Numbered from the stretch's first letter, positions 1-7,549 are shown. The stretch is DNA of 36,876 bases from Actinomycetota bacterium (GCA_004366205.1 ML178736.1:1-36876); one strand, 5' to 3'. Notes: generated by a model not told the origin, from the sequence alone. Numbers and translations are program-made.

Positions 1-38
1 TATCCAGCGGTCACTGACCGGCCCTGCCGGACACACCG

Positions 39-75
39 AAAAAGTGGCCCTGACCTGGGGTTATACCAGATCAGG
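39..75 (-). terminator. Probable intrinsic terminator after tRNA-Cys
   Basis: Read on the minus strand, a 10-base stem with one mismatch (CCTGATCTGG / CCAGGTCAGG, loop TATAACC) lies just past the tRNA 3' end. A run of five T follows after about five bases. This is the shape of a Rho-independent terminator, though the T-run is not directly against the stem. Confidence 0.55.
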
Positions 76-83
76 ACCCCTGG

Positions 84-158
84 TGGAGGCGGCGACCGGA
101 ATCGAACCGGTGTACAGGGCTTTGCAGGCCCTTGCCTAAGCCACTCGGCCACGCCGCC
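84..158 (-). tRNA. tRNA-Cys (GCA)
   Basis: The reverse complement folds as a full cloverleaf. The acceptor stem GGCGGCG pairs with CGCCGCC, the T-arm contains GGTTCGATTCC, and the anticodon loop CTGCAAA sits on a GGGC/GCCC stem, giving anticodon GCA (cysteine). The discriminator base is U, as usual for tRNA-Cys, and the CCA end is encoded (complement of 84-86). A likely terminator follows on the same strand. Confidence 0.95.
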
Positions 159-203
159 GGAGTGGCTCACTGTAGCGGCGGGGTGGGGGTGCTCCTGCCC
201 TCG

Positions 204-1460
204 TCAGCGGCGGAGCCGGTCAAGGAGCGCCCGGATGGGACCGGCCCGGTCGGCGTCGTCGCCTGATGCCGTGGCGGCGTCGTCGTCGACCGCGGCCTGC
301 TCGGTCCCGGCTTCGTCACCGGCGCGCTGCAGGTAGCCCACGAGCGAGCGGATCGGACCGTCGCTCCGCGCCTCGCGGCGGGCCTCGCTGCGCTCCTGGA
401 GCCGCCGGAGCAGGCCCTGCCGTTCCTCCTCGGCGGCTTCCGTGGACGGCGGCGCGCCAGCGTCCACCTCGACCTCGGGCTCGGGCTCGGCCTCGGCTGC
501 GGGGTCGACCGGGGGCACGCCAGGGGCGGGCAGCGGCGGGAGCTCGCCGGGCGAGGGCGCGCTGACGGCGGGCGCCGCCACCTCGGGCACCGTCACCTTG
601 ACGACGTCGCCCGCCGCCGCACTGCCCAGGCCGAGACTGAGCGAGCCGATCAGCGCCAGGGACGCGGCGGCCGCGCCGAGCGACCAGGGCTCGGCGCCGC
701 TGCTGGCAACGGGATGCAGCCGCTCGGCGAGGTGCCCGGCTCGCGCGGGCAGGGTGGCCACGGCATCGGCGAGGCGCTCCACCACGCTGACGGCGGGGCC
801 GTCGGCGCCGACGAGGGCGGCCAGCCGGTCGGGGTCGGCGGCGACGGCGGCCAGCACCACGCCGAGGTCGCTGCCCGCGAGCTGGCCGCCGGCCCGCTCG
901 TACTCGCGGCGCAGCGCCGCCCGGGCCCGGAAGAGCAGGGTCTCCACGGCGGCGACCGAGGTCCCCATGGCGCCCGAGATCTCCTGGTACGACAGCCCGG
1001 TCAGCTCCCGGTGGAACAGGACCTCCTGGTAGCGTCGGTTGAGCGACCGCCAGGCGGTGGCGAGGCTGGGGTCGACGCCGGGCTCGACGGGGTCGATGGT
1101 GCCTCGCACGGTCTCGTCGAAGTCGCCCATCGGCTGGGGGCGCCGCCGGCGCAGCTCGTCGATGCAGGCGTTGCGGGCCACGACGCCCACCCACGAGCGG
1201 AACCGCAGCGGGCGGTCGTCGCGCAGCAGCATGTCGTGGGCCTTGAGCAGGCACTCCTGGGCCACGTCCTCGGCCAGGTGGTGGTCGCCGCCCAGGTACC
1301 GCCGGCAGCGGGCCACCAGCCAGCCGTGGTGGCGGTCGGCCAGAGCGTTGAACGCCCCCTCGTCGCCTGCCCGGGCGCGCCGGATGAGCTCGTCGTCGTC
1401 GAGCTCACATGCGACGCCGGCGAGCGGGGCTGCGACGGGCGGTTCGGAGACGAGCGTCAC
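204..1460 (-). CDS. ECF-type RNA polymerase sigma factor with membrane-anchored C-terminal extension
   Basis: 418 residues from a GTG preceded by AAGAGGG. Residues 22-105 look like sigma region 2 (DELIRRARAGDEGAFNAL, then AEDVAQECLLKAHD and a W-V-x-x-V-A-R-N helix ending RRRR). Residues 131-188 look like region 4 (YQEVLFHRELTGLSYQEI with a helix-turn-helix to about 184). An ordinary ECF factor would stop near residue 190. This one continues for about 230 residues: an Ala/Asp-rich stretch, one hydrophobic segment at about 261-283, a Pro/Ala/Glu linker (290-345) and a charged tail with the related motifs GLLRRLQER, GPIRSLVGYLQR and GPIRALLDRLRR. No anti-sigma gene is adjacent; the divergent neighbour is a small two-pass membrane protein. 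I infer that the tail tethers the sigma factor and may replace or recruit an anti-sigma function. The sigma identity is secure; the tail's role is unknown. Confidence 0.9.
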   Translation of the reverse strand: MTLVSEPPVAAPLAGVACELDDDELIRRARAGDEGAFNALADRHHGWLVARCRRYLGGDHHLAEDVAQECLLKAHDMLLRDDRPLRFRSWVGVVARNACIDELRRRRPQPMGDFDETVRGTIDPVEPGVDPSLATAWRSLNRRYQEVLFHRELTGLSYQEISGAMGTSVAAVETLLFRARAALRREYERAGGQLAGSDLGVVLAAVAADPDRLAALVGADGPAVSVVERLADAVATLPARAGHLAERLHPVASSGAEPWSLGAAAASLALIGSLSLGLGSAAAGDVVKVTVPEVAAPAVSAPSPGELPPLPAPGVPPVDPAAEAEPEPEVEVDAGAPPSTEAAEEERQGLLRRLQERSEARREARSDGPIRSLVGYLQRAGDEAGTEQAAVDDDAATASGDDADRAGPIRALLDRLRR

Positions 1461-1549
1461 AACACCCTCTTGATTCGCCGCCGGCCCGCCCGCCTCCTGC
1501 CCGGTGCCGGGTTCCCGCGGGACGGCCGGCGGCGCGAGGCTGGTGGGCG

Positions 1550-1915
1550 ATGAACGCCGAGCGATCCCGCCGTGGCCCGACCGCCGCGCTGGCGGTGCTG
1601 GCCGTGGTGGGGGTGGCCCTCGCCGGGGCCGTCGTCACCCGCCTGGCGGTCGAGGAGACCGCGCCCCGGAACGACGAGACCACGGTGCCCACCGTGCGGT
1701 GGTCGGAGAACGTGGGCCGGGCCCTCCCCCGCCCCCAGGACGCCCGACCGGCCGAACGCCCCGAGGACCCCGGCGGCGCCCTGCAGGTGCTGCTGCTGGG
1801 GGTCGTGGTCGCCGGGCTGGCGACGATCGGTGTGCTGGTCGTCCGCCAGGCGCGGCGCGCCGGCACCGGCAGCGACGACCCCTCCGGCCACGCCGGCGTC
1901 AGCCGATCGGGGTGA
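1550..1915 (+). CDS. Small two-pass membrane protein, unknown function
   Basis: 121 residues from an ATG preceded only by a weak GGTGGG; the frame stays open further upstream, but with an Arg-rich, non-protein-like sequence. Two hydrophobic segments are visible at about 11-34 and 77-98. They flank a polar loop rich in Thr, Arg and Pro (35-76), and the tail is short and Gly/Ser-rich. I do not recognise a family. It is divergent from the membrane-tailed sigma factor with 89 bases between them, so co-regulation or a partnership is conceivable but only by position. Its 3' end overlaps the convergent P450 gene by 17 bases. Confidence 0.6.
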   Translation: MNAERSRRGPTAALAVLAVVGVALAGAVVTRLAVEETAPRNDETTVPTVRWSENVGRALPRPQDARPAERPEDPGGALQVLLLGVVVAGLATIGVLVVRQARRAGTGSDDPSGHAGVSRSG

Positions 1916-3164
1916 ACTCGCACGGCATCCGCTTGATGCCGTGGATGAACGCCGACTGGAGCATCTCGGGCTCGCCGGTGATCTCGAGGTCCGGTAGGCG
2001 CCGGAACAGCTCGTCGAACATGACCTTGATCTCGCGCCGCGCCAGGTTGGCACCGAGGCAGAAGTGCGGCCCGCCACCGCCGAAGGCCAGGTGGTCGTTC
2101 GGCTGGCGGCGGACGTCGAACCGGAACGGATCGTCGAACGCCTTTTCGTCGCGGTTCGCGGAGTTGTACCACATCACGACCTTGTCGCCGGCGGCGATCT
2201 TCTGGCAACGGATCTCGGTGTCCTCGGTGGCCGTGCGCCGGAAGTGGATGACGGGGGTCGCCCACCGCACGATCTCCTCGATGGCGGTCGGGGCGACACC
2301 CTCGAAGTCGTCCATCCAGATCCTGCGCTGGTCGGGGTTGTCGGTGAGCGCCTTCATCCCGTGGCTGATGGCGTTGCGGGTGGTCTCGTTGCCGGCCACG
2401 ACGAGCAGGATGAAGAAGGACCCGAACTCCTGGGCGCTCAGCCGCTCGCCGTCGACCTCGGCGTGCATCAACTGGGACGTGATGTCGTCGGTCGGGTTGG
2501 CGAGCCGGTCCTCGCCCAGGGCGTGCGCGTACTGGTAGAGCTCGAGCCCCGCCTGGGTGATGGCCTGCAGCGGCTCGCCCGCTTCGAGGTCGCCGCCGTA
2601 CTCGGGATCGCTCGCCCCGAGGATCGTGTTGCTCAGGTCGAAGATCCTCTGGTGATCCTCGGCGGGGATGCCCATCATGTCGCAGATCACGTGCAGCGGC
2701 AGGGCGGCGGCGATGTCCCGAACGAAGTCGCACCGCCCCTTCGGCCCCACCTCGTCGACGATCTGGCGGGCCTTGTCTCGCACGTACTCCTCGACCTGGT
2801 TCACCGCCTTGGGCGTGAAGCCCCGCTGCACCAGCCCCCGCAGCCGGGTGTGCTTGGGGGCGTCCATGTTGATCATCGAGCCGAAGAACTCGTTGAGCTC
2901 CACCGGAAGGTCCGGGATGTTGGTCCCCTGGCCCGAGCAGAACAGCTTGGGATGGCGGCTCACGTGCCAGACGTCGTCGTAGGTGACCACCGCCCAGTAG
3001 CCGGGGCCGGGCTCGAAGGCACCCACCCCGTACTCGGGGTGGAACGAGATCGGCTTCTCGGCCCGCAGCTTGGCGAAGGCGGCGTCGCGGTCGGGCCGCG
3101 TCCAGAAGGCGAGGTCGGACAGGTTGATGTCCTCGACGGCGAGGTCGGTCTCGAGCGCGGTCAT
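1899..3164 (-). CDS. Cytochrome P450, CYP125/CYP142-like (steroid-type)
   Basis: 421 residues. The ATG at 3164 is chosen over an upstream in-frame start because GGGGAGGA lies at ideal spacing and the upstream residues do not look like protein. P450 landmarks: the I-helix oxygen-activation motif AGNETT at 257-262, the K-helix ExxR (EIVR, 297-300), and the heme loop FGGGGPHFCLG with ligand Cys369. The sequences MDAPKHTRLR, DDITSQL and VAGNETTRNAISHGM closely resemble CYP125-type sterol side-chain oxidases as I remember them, so hydroxylation of a sterol or other lipid tail is a reasonable inference. No ferredoxin or reductase gene is adjacent. A second P450 is divergent, and the intergenic region carries separate promoter-associated palindromes for the two genes. 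P450 identity is certain; the substrate is not. Confidence 0.93.
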   Translation of the reverse strand: MTALETDLAVEDINLSDLAFWTRPDRDAAFAKLRAEKPISFHPEYGVGAFEPGPGYWAVVTYDDVWHVSRHPKLFCSGQGTNIPDLPVELNEFFGSMINMDAPKHTRLRGLVQRGFTPKAVNQVEEYVRDKARQIVDEVGPKGRCDFVRDIAAALPLHVICDMMGIPAEDHQRIFDLSNTILGASDPEYGGDLEAGEPLQAITQAGLELYQYAHALGEDRLANPTDDITSQLMHAEVDGERLSAQEFGSFFILLVVAGNETTRNAISHGMKALTDNPDQRRIWMDDFEGVAPTAIEEIVRWATPVIHFRRTATEDTEIRCQKIAAGDKVVMWYNSANRDEKAFDDPFRFDVRRQPNDHLAFGGGGPHFCLGANLARREIKVMFDELFRRLPDLEITGEPEMLQSAFIHGIKRMPCEFTPIG

Positions 3165-3199
3165 GGGTCCTCCCCCGGCACGGCGTCCGGCACCGGTGC

Positions 3200-3213
3200 T
3201 GACACAGATGTCA
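3200..3213. promoter_or_regulatory. Palindrome TGACA-CAGA-TGTCA at the CYP125-like promoter
   Basis: Perfect 5-base arms with a 4-base centre. On the minus strand a candidate -10 (TACGGT, 3221-3226) predicts a start near 3214, so the palindrome would occupy about +1 to +14, a typical repressor position. Arms of this kind are common for TetR-family operators; no regulator gene is adjacent. Confidence 0.45.
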
Positions 3214-3220
3214 ACAAGCC

Positions 3221-3226
3221 ACCGTA
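3221..3226 (-). promoter_or_regulatory. Candidate -10 box of the CYP125-like P450
   Basis: TACGGT on the minus strand matches the actinobacterial TANNNT pattern and lies upstream of the palindrome at 3200-3213. It predicts a leader of about 50 bases that contains the GGGGAGGA ribosome binding site. No clear -35 is seen. Confidence 0.35.
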
Positions 3227-3272
3227 GCCGCGACGCGGCCCTCGCTCTCACACCGCTCGCACACGCGAAGCC

Positions 3273-3284
3273 CCGACCGGTCGG
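3273..3284. promoter_or_regulatory. Perfect palindrome CCGACCGGTCGG upstream of the second P450
   Basis: A 12-base perfect palindrome that ends five bases before the candidate -10 TAGCGT (3290-3295) of the plus-strand P450. CGACCGGTCG-type palindromes are frequent TetR-family operators in actinobacteria. Sequence and position support a repressor site; the cognate regulator is not in the window. Confidence 0.5.
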
Positions 3285-3289
3285 TCAGG

Positions 3290-3295
3290 TAGCGT
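3290..3295 (+). promoter_or_regulatory. Candidate -10 box of the second P450
   Basis: TAGCGT matches TANNNT. It predicts a start near 3302 and a short leader with GGGAGGAA before the GTG at 3325. Confidence 0.4.
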
Positions 3296-3324
3296 GCTCG
3301 CGAGACGAACCGGGAGGAACCCAG

Positions 3325-4539
3325 GTGCCCACGCCCGTGCACGAGCTCGACCTGCCCGAGATCGACCTGTTCGGCGTGCAACGGTTCGAGGCCCTCGAGA
3401 TCCTCACCCGGGCCCGCGAGGACCACTGGATCGTCCGGAACCAGATGGGCTTCTCGGTGCTGCACTACGACGACGCCGTCGCCGTCCTGCGGGACCGGCG
3501 CTTCCACTCGGCGCTCGCCCTGCTGCCCTCCATGGCGGGGATCCAGGATGAGCAGCTCGCCGGCCGCCAGCAGCGGTCGATCCTGGCGATGGAGGGCCCC
3601 GAGCACGCCCGCCTGCGCCGGCTGGTCGCCCCGGCATTCACGCCGAAGTCGGCCGACCGGCTGCGCCCCTTCATGCGCGAGGTGGTGAACGGGCTGGTCG
3701 ACGCCTTCGCCGCCGAGGGGCGCTGCGAGCTCGTAGCCGATGTGTGCGAGCCCTACCCGATCCCGATCATCTGCGAGCTGCTGGGCGCCCCGAAGGAGGA
3801 CTGGAAGCTGTTCTCCGGCTGGGCGACCGACATCTTCCGGATCTTCAACAACGACCTGGCCAGCGACCTGCCGCGCATCAAGGCGGCGATGGGCGACCTC
3901 GACGACTACGTGCGGGCGATGATCGCCGAGCGACGCGACCAGCCGGCTGATGACCTCCTCAGCCACATGATCGCCGCCGAGGAGGCGGGCGACCGGCTCT
4001 CGACCGACGAGCTGGTGATGATGACCGAGGCCGTGCTGATGGCCGGCACCGACACGACCCGCAACCAGCTCGCCTGCTCGGTCGCCCTGCTGGCCCAGCA
4101 CCCCGACCAGTGGCGGATGCTGGCGGACGACCCCGCGCTGGCCCCCCGCGCCGTGGAGGAGACCATGCGCTACCTCGGCGCCGTGGCCGGCACCGCCCGG
4201 GTGGCCTCCGAGGACATCGAGCACCGCGACGTCCTGTTCCCCGCCGGCACGCTGGTGGCGACGAGCCTGGCGACGGCCAACCGGGATCCCGGGGTGTGGC
4301 CCGACCCGGCACGCTTCGACATCACCCGTGAGCCGTCGAACTCGCCCCAGCTCACGTTCGGGGCCGGCATCCACTTCTGCCTGGGCGCCTCCCTGGCCCG
4401 CGCCGAGCTGCAGGAGGCCCTGCCGCTGCTCGCCCGCAGGCTGCGTGACCTCGAGCTCGACGGCGAGATCGAGTGGAAGGCCGCCAACATCGGCATCTGG
4501 GGTCCCGCCCGGCTGCCCCTGCGCTTCACGCCCGAGTGA
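3325..4539 (+). CDS. Cytochrome P450
   Basis: 404 residues from a GTG with a strong GGGAGGAA site about five bases upstream; in-frame codons further upstream belong to the divergent promoter region. Diagnostic motifs: I-helix AGTDTT (240-245), ExxR as ETMR (279-282), and the heme loop FGAGIHFCLG with ligand Cys352. Length and layout are those of a soluble bacterial P450 that needs separate redox partners, none of which is encoded nearby. It differs clearly from the divergent CYP125-like enzyme, so this is not a recent duplication. The substrate cannot be assigned. The next gene starts 50 bases downstream on the same strand behind its own strong ribosome binding site and could be co-transcribed. 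Confidence 0.93.
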   Translation: MPTPVHELDLPEIDLFGVQRFEALEILTRAREDHWIVRNQMGFSVLHYDDAVAVLRDRRFHSALALLPSMAGIQDEQLAGRQQRSILAMEGPEHARLRRLVAPAFTPKSADRLRPFMREVVNGLVDAFAAEGRCELVADVCEPYPIPIICELLGAPKEDWKLFSGWATDIFRIFNNDLASDLPRIKAAMGDLDDYVRAMIAERRDQPADDLLSHMIAAEEAGDRLSTDELVMMTEAVLMAGTDTTRNQLACSVALLAQHPDQWRMLADDPALAPRAVEETMRYLGAVAGTARVASEDIEHRDVLFPAGTLVATSLATANRDPGVWPDPARFDITREPSNSPQLTFGAGIHFCLGASLARAELQEALPLLARRLRDLELDGEIEWKAANIGIWGPARLPLRFTPE

Positions 4540-4589
4540 GAAGCTCGTCCACGGACGCGACCGTGGACGCACGCGAAGGAGGAACCCTC

Positions 4590-5087
4590 GTGCAACTTCG
4601 CCGAATCGCTTCTGTGTCGGCCATCGCGCTCGGCTCGTTGATGATCGTCGCGGCGGCGGCCACCGCCCTGATGGTCTCGAACGAGCTCGCCGACGAGAAC
4701 ATCGTCACCCCCGACGACGCCTGCCTGCCCGGCCGGCAGGTGCGGGGTCCGTTCACCGCGTGGTGCCAGGCTCAGGTGATCGACCGCCATGCCCGCGACG
4801 CCACCGGCGGGCTCACGTTCGCGGAGCTGCCCCGCGACGACCCTCGGCGCGAGACGGCGATGAACGCGTCGTTCCTGCGGTCGTCGCTGTACACCTCGAT
4901 CGTCGCCTACGGGGTCGCCGCCATGGCCGCCGCGGTCGGCGTGCTGTTCATCCTGATCGGGCTCGGCATGCGAGACGTGCAACGCCGGCTCCCGGAGGAG
5001 GCCACCGGGCCCGTGGCCCCGCTGCACCTCTTCCTGGTCGGCGGCGTGCTCAGCGCGGCGTCGGCAACCCGCCTGACCGTTCTGTGA
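4590..5087 (+). CDS. Two-pass membrane protein with a Cys-containing external loop
   Basis: 165 residues from a GTG preceded by AAGGAGGA, which settles the start. Hydrophobic segments lie at about 7-30 and 100-126. Between them is a polar loop of about 70 residues with two cysteines (45 and 59) and the conserved-looking stretches IVTPDDACLPG and IDRHARDATGGLTFAEL. A short tail at 127-165 has a further mildly hydrophobic patch. The two loop cysteines could form a disulfide if the loop is extracytoplasmic. I recall similar actinobacterial proteins carrying the label aromatic ring-opening dioxygenase LigA; nothing here supports dioxygenase chemistry. The stop codon lies inside the left arm of a long inverted repeat. 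Function unknown. Confidence 0.8.
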   Translation: MQLRRIASVSAIALGSLMIVAAAATALMVSNELADENIVTPDDACLPGRQVRGPFTAWCQAQVIDRHARDATGGLTFAELPRDDPRRETAMNASFLRSSLYTSIVAYGVAAMAAAVGVLFILIGLGMRDVQRRLPEEATGPVAPLHLFLVGGVLSAASATRLTVL

Positions 5088-5127
5088 GGAAAGACCCCTG
5101 AGGTCAGAGAACCCTCACAGAACGGTC
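5075..5127. repeat. 15-base perfect inverted repeat spanning a stop codon
   Basis: Arms GACCGTTCTGTGAGG (5075-5089) and CCTCACAGAACGGTC (5113-5127) are perfectly complementary around a 23-base centre, which contains a smaller GACC/GGTC stem. The TGA of the upstream membrane protein lies in the left arm, and the PAP2 gene begins shortly after the right arm. There is no U-run, so a Rho-independent terminator is not obvious. It could be a transcript-end stabiliser, an attenuator between the genes or a regulator site. Confidence 0.75.
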
Positions 5128-5172
5128 GGTCTGGTGGGTGCGTACGTGACATGGCCGGTAGAACGGGTCGGG

Positions 5173-6012
5173 ATGGGAGGGAACGAGGCCGTCCGTCGCG
5201 AGCTCGCCACCAGCCCGGTCGGCGCGCTCGCGGTCCGGGTCGCCGCCGCCCGGCCCGCGGCGGCGTGCACCCTGGCGCGCCTGGGCGCGGTGCGGAGCTT
5301 CCTCGTCACGATCGGCTTCGGCCTCGTGGTCGTGGCGGCGCTTACCGCCGGCTTCGCCGCGATCACCGCCGACGTGGCCGACGGCGACGACCTCACGACG
5401 CTCGACGCCCCCATCCTCGACGCCGTCGCCGCCCAGCGCACCGACGCGGTGACGAGCGCCGCCCGGATCGTGACCACGCTCGGCAGCCCGCCCGCCATGG
5501 CGATCCTGGCCGTCGTGGCCGGCTCGGCGCTCGCCTGGCGGCGGCGGTCCCGCGGCCCGGCGGTCGCTCTCGCCGCCACGTGGCTGGGCATCGCCGCCGT
5601 GGGGTCGGTCACCAAGCTGGTCATGGGCCGCGCCCGACCGCCGCTCGAGGACGCCGTGTTGGGCGTGTCGGCCCACGGGTTCGCCTTCCCCTCCGGCCAC
5701 TCGAGCATCTCGATGGCCGTGCTCGCCAGCCTCGCCGTGCTGATCGCCGCCCGCGCGCCGCTCGTCTGGCGCGCCGCGGCGCTCGGGATCGCCGTGGCCG
5801 CCGCCGTGGCGGTCGGTCTCAGCCGGATCTACCTCGACGTGCACTGGCCCACCGACGTCGTCGCCTCGTGGCTGCTCGGCCTGGCCTGGACCGCCGCCGT
5901 GTTCACCGCGCTGGCCGCGTGGCGGGTCGTGGACGCGTGGCGCCTGGGACCCGATCAGGCGGCGCCCGCCGGGCGCGCTCAGCCCACCTGGCGGTCCCGG
6001 CCCTCCCAGTAG
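5173..6012 (+). CDS. PAP2-superfamily membrane phosphatase
   Basis: 279 residues from the ATG at 5173; a GTG at 5134 in the same frame would add 13 residues, and neither has a convincing ribosome binding site. The three-part phosphatase signature is complete: K148 to R155-P156 (KLVMGRARP), PSGH at 173-176, and SRIYLDVHWPTD at 217-228 with catalytic His224 and Asp228. About five to six hydrophobic segments embed the site in the membrane. The family removes phosphate from lipid phosphates such as phosphatidate or undecaprenyl pyrophosphate; which applies here cannot be read from sequence. The gene follows the 15-base inverted repeat and overlaps the convergent acyl-CoA synthetase by 34 bases. 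Confidence 0.9.
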   Translation: MGGNEAVRRELATSPVGALAVRVAAARPAAACTLARLGAVRSFLVTIGFGLVVVAALTAGFAAITADVADGDDLTTLDAPILDAVAAQRTDAVTSAARIVTTLGSPPAMAILAVVAGSALAWRRRSRGPAVALAATWLGIAAVGSVTKLVMGRARPPLEDAVLGVSAHGFAFPSGHSSISMAVLASLAVLIAARAPLVWRAAALGIAVAAAVAVGLSRIYLDVHWPTDVVASWLLGLAWTAAVFTALAAWRVVDAWRLGPDQAAPAGRAQPTWRSRPSQ

Positions 6013-7517
6013 GGGGCGCGCAGCTTGAACTTCTGCAGCTTGCCGGTGGCGGTGCGGGCGAGCTCGTCGCGCACCTCGACCGAGGTCGGGCACTTGTAGC
6101 CGGCCAGCCGCTGCTTGCACCAGGCGATGAGCTCGGCCTCGTCCGCGGTGGCGCCGTCGGCCAGCACGACCAGGGCCTTCACCGTCTCGCCCCACTTCTC
6201 GTCGGGCACCCCGATCACCGCCACCTCGGCGACCGCCGGGTGCGAGAACAGGCAGTCCTCGACCTCGATGGAGCTGACGTTCTCCCCACCCGAGATGATC
6301 ACGTCCTTCTTGCGGTCGCTGATGTGCAGGTAGCCCCCGTCGTCGATCGACCCGCCGTCACCGGTGTGGAACCACCCGCCGGCGAGCGCCTCAGCGGTGG
6401 CCTCGGGTTGATCCCAGTACCCCGCGAGCACGTGGTTGCCCCGGGCGAGCACCTCCCCCTGGGAATCGACCGTCACCTCGATGCCCACCGCCGGTACCCC
6501 CGCCCGGCTCAGCCGTTCGGCCCGCGCCGGGGGGTCGAGGCCGTCCCACTCGGCGCGGCTGCGGTTGATCGTGAGCAGGGGCGCCGTCTCGGTGAGCCCG
6601 TAGATCTGGATGAACTCCCAGCCGAGCTCGGTCTCGACCCGCTCGATCGTCCGGGTGGGGGGCGGCGCCCCCGCCACGACCATGCGGGTCCGGCCCGCCC
6701 CCGGTACCGGCCCGTCCCAGGTCTGGGCGGCGTCGAGGATCATGGCGACGACGGCCGGCGCGCCGCACAGCAGGGTCACGCCGTGACGCTCGACCCGGCG
6801 CAGGATCTCCGCCCCGTCGACCTTGCGCAGCACCACCTGCGGCGCGCCCATGGCGGTGAGGGCGTAGGGCATCCCCCAGCCGTTGCAGTGGAACATCGGC
6901 AGCGTGTGCAGGTACACGTCGCGGTCGCTGACCCCGGTGTGCCAGCCGAGCACGGTCGAGTTGAGCCAGACGTTGCGGTGCGTCAGCTGCACGCCCTTGG
7001 GCCGCGCCGTCGTGCCGCTGGTGTAGTTGATCGTCGCCGTGGCGTCCTCGTCGGGGTCGTCCCAGGGCGCGGGCTCGGCCCCGTCCGGGAACAGCTCGGC
7101 GTCGGTGCCGGTCCCGAGCACCAACCGGCGGGGGACCTCGATGCCGGCGGAGACCTCGTCGAGCTCGGGGTCCACCAGCAGGACGCTGGCACCGGAGTGC
7201 CCGACGATGTAGGCGATCTCGTCGCGCTGGAGCCGGAAGTTGATCGGCACGAGCACCCGCCCGAACCCGCTGACGCCGAAGAAGCTGACGAGCAGCCGGG
7301 CGGCGTTCTGCGACAGGATCGCCACCCGCTCGCCCCGTCCGATCCCCCACCCGTCGAGCGCGGCGGCCTGCGCCCGTGCCAGCTCCCGCACGCGCCGGTA
7401 GGTGAGCTCGCCCAGTCCGCCGCCCGGCGGGTCGGGCTCGTCCACCACCCCGATGCGGTCGCCGTAGACGGTCGCCGCCCGGTCGAGGTGACCTCCGATG
7501 GTGAGCGGTGTGCGCAC
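5979..7517 (-). CDS. Acyl-CoA synthetase (AMP-forming, FadD-like)
   Basis: 512 residues; GTG start chosen because GGGGGAGGA ends two bases before it. ANL-superfamily motifs are all present: phosphate loop YTSGTTARPKG (165-175), YGLTE (306-310), the hinge region HTGDGGSIDDGGYLHISDRK with Asp401, the CoA-side motif ISGGENVSS (408-416), and the catalytic Lys493 in TGKLQKFK. The enzyme should activate a carboxylic acid as the acyl-adenylate and load it onto CoA. Size and the C-terminal pattern fit medium- or long-chain fatty acids, but the chain length cannot be read. It is monocistronic in appearance, with a candidate -10 TACGTT upstream. Its substrate pool may connect with the ACAD, WS/DGAT and P450 enzymes in the window, though these are separate transcription units. 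Confidence 0.92.
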   Translation of the reverse strand: MRTPLTIGGHLDRAATVYGDRIGVVDEPDPPGGGLGELTYRRVRELARAQAAALDGWGIGRGERVAILSQNAARLLVSFFGVSGFGRVLVPINFRLQRDEIAYIVGHSGASVLLVDPELDEVSAGIEVPRRLVLGTGTDAELFPDGAEPAPWDDPDEDATATINYTSGTTARPKGVQLTHRNVWLNSTVLGWHTGVSDRDVYLHTLPMFHCNGWGMPYALTAMGAPQVVLRKVDGAEILRRVERHGVTLLCGAPAVVAMILDAAQTWDGPVPGAGRTRMVVAGAPPPTRTIERVETELGWEFIQIYGLTETAPLLTINRSRAEWDGLDPPARAERLSRAGVPAVGIEVTVDSQGEVLARGNHVLAGYWDQPEATAEALAGGWFHTGDGGSIDDGGYLHISDRKKDVIISGGENVSSIEVEDCLFSHPAVAEVAVIGVPDEKWGETVKALVVLADGATADEAELIAWCKQRLAGYKCPTSVEVRDELARTATGKLQKFKLRAPYWEGRDRQVG

Positions 7518-7549
7518 GGTCCTCCCCCGGTGTGCTCCCGAGCGCTCCG

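Noticed and set aside
4590-5087. LigA aromatic ring-opening dioxygenase
   Set aside because: The protein has two membrane helices and no metal-binding His/Glu set of a ring-opening dioxygenase; the name would be a transferred misannotation.
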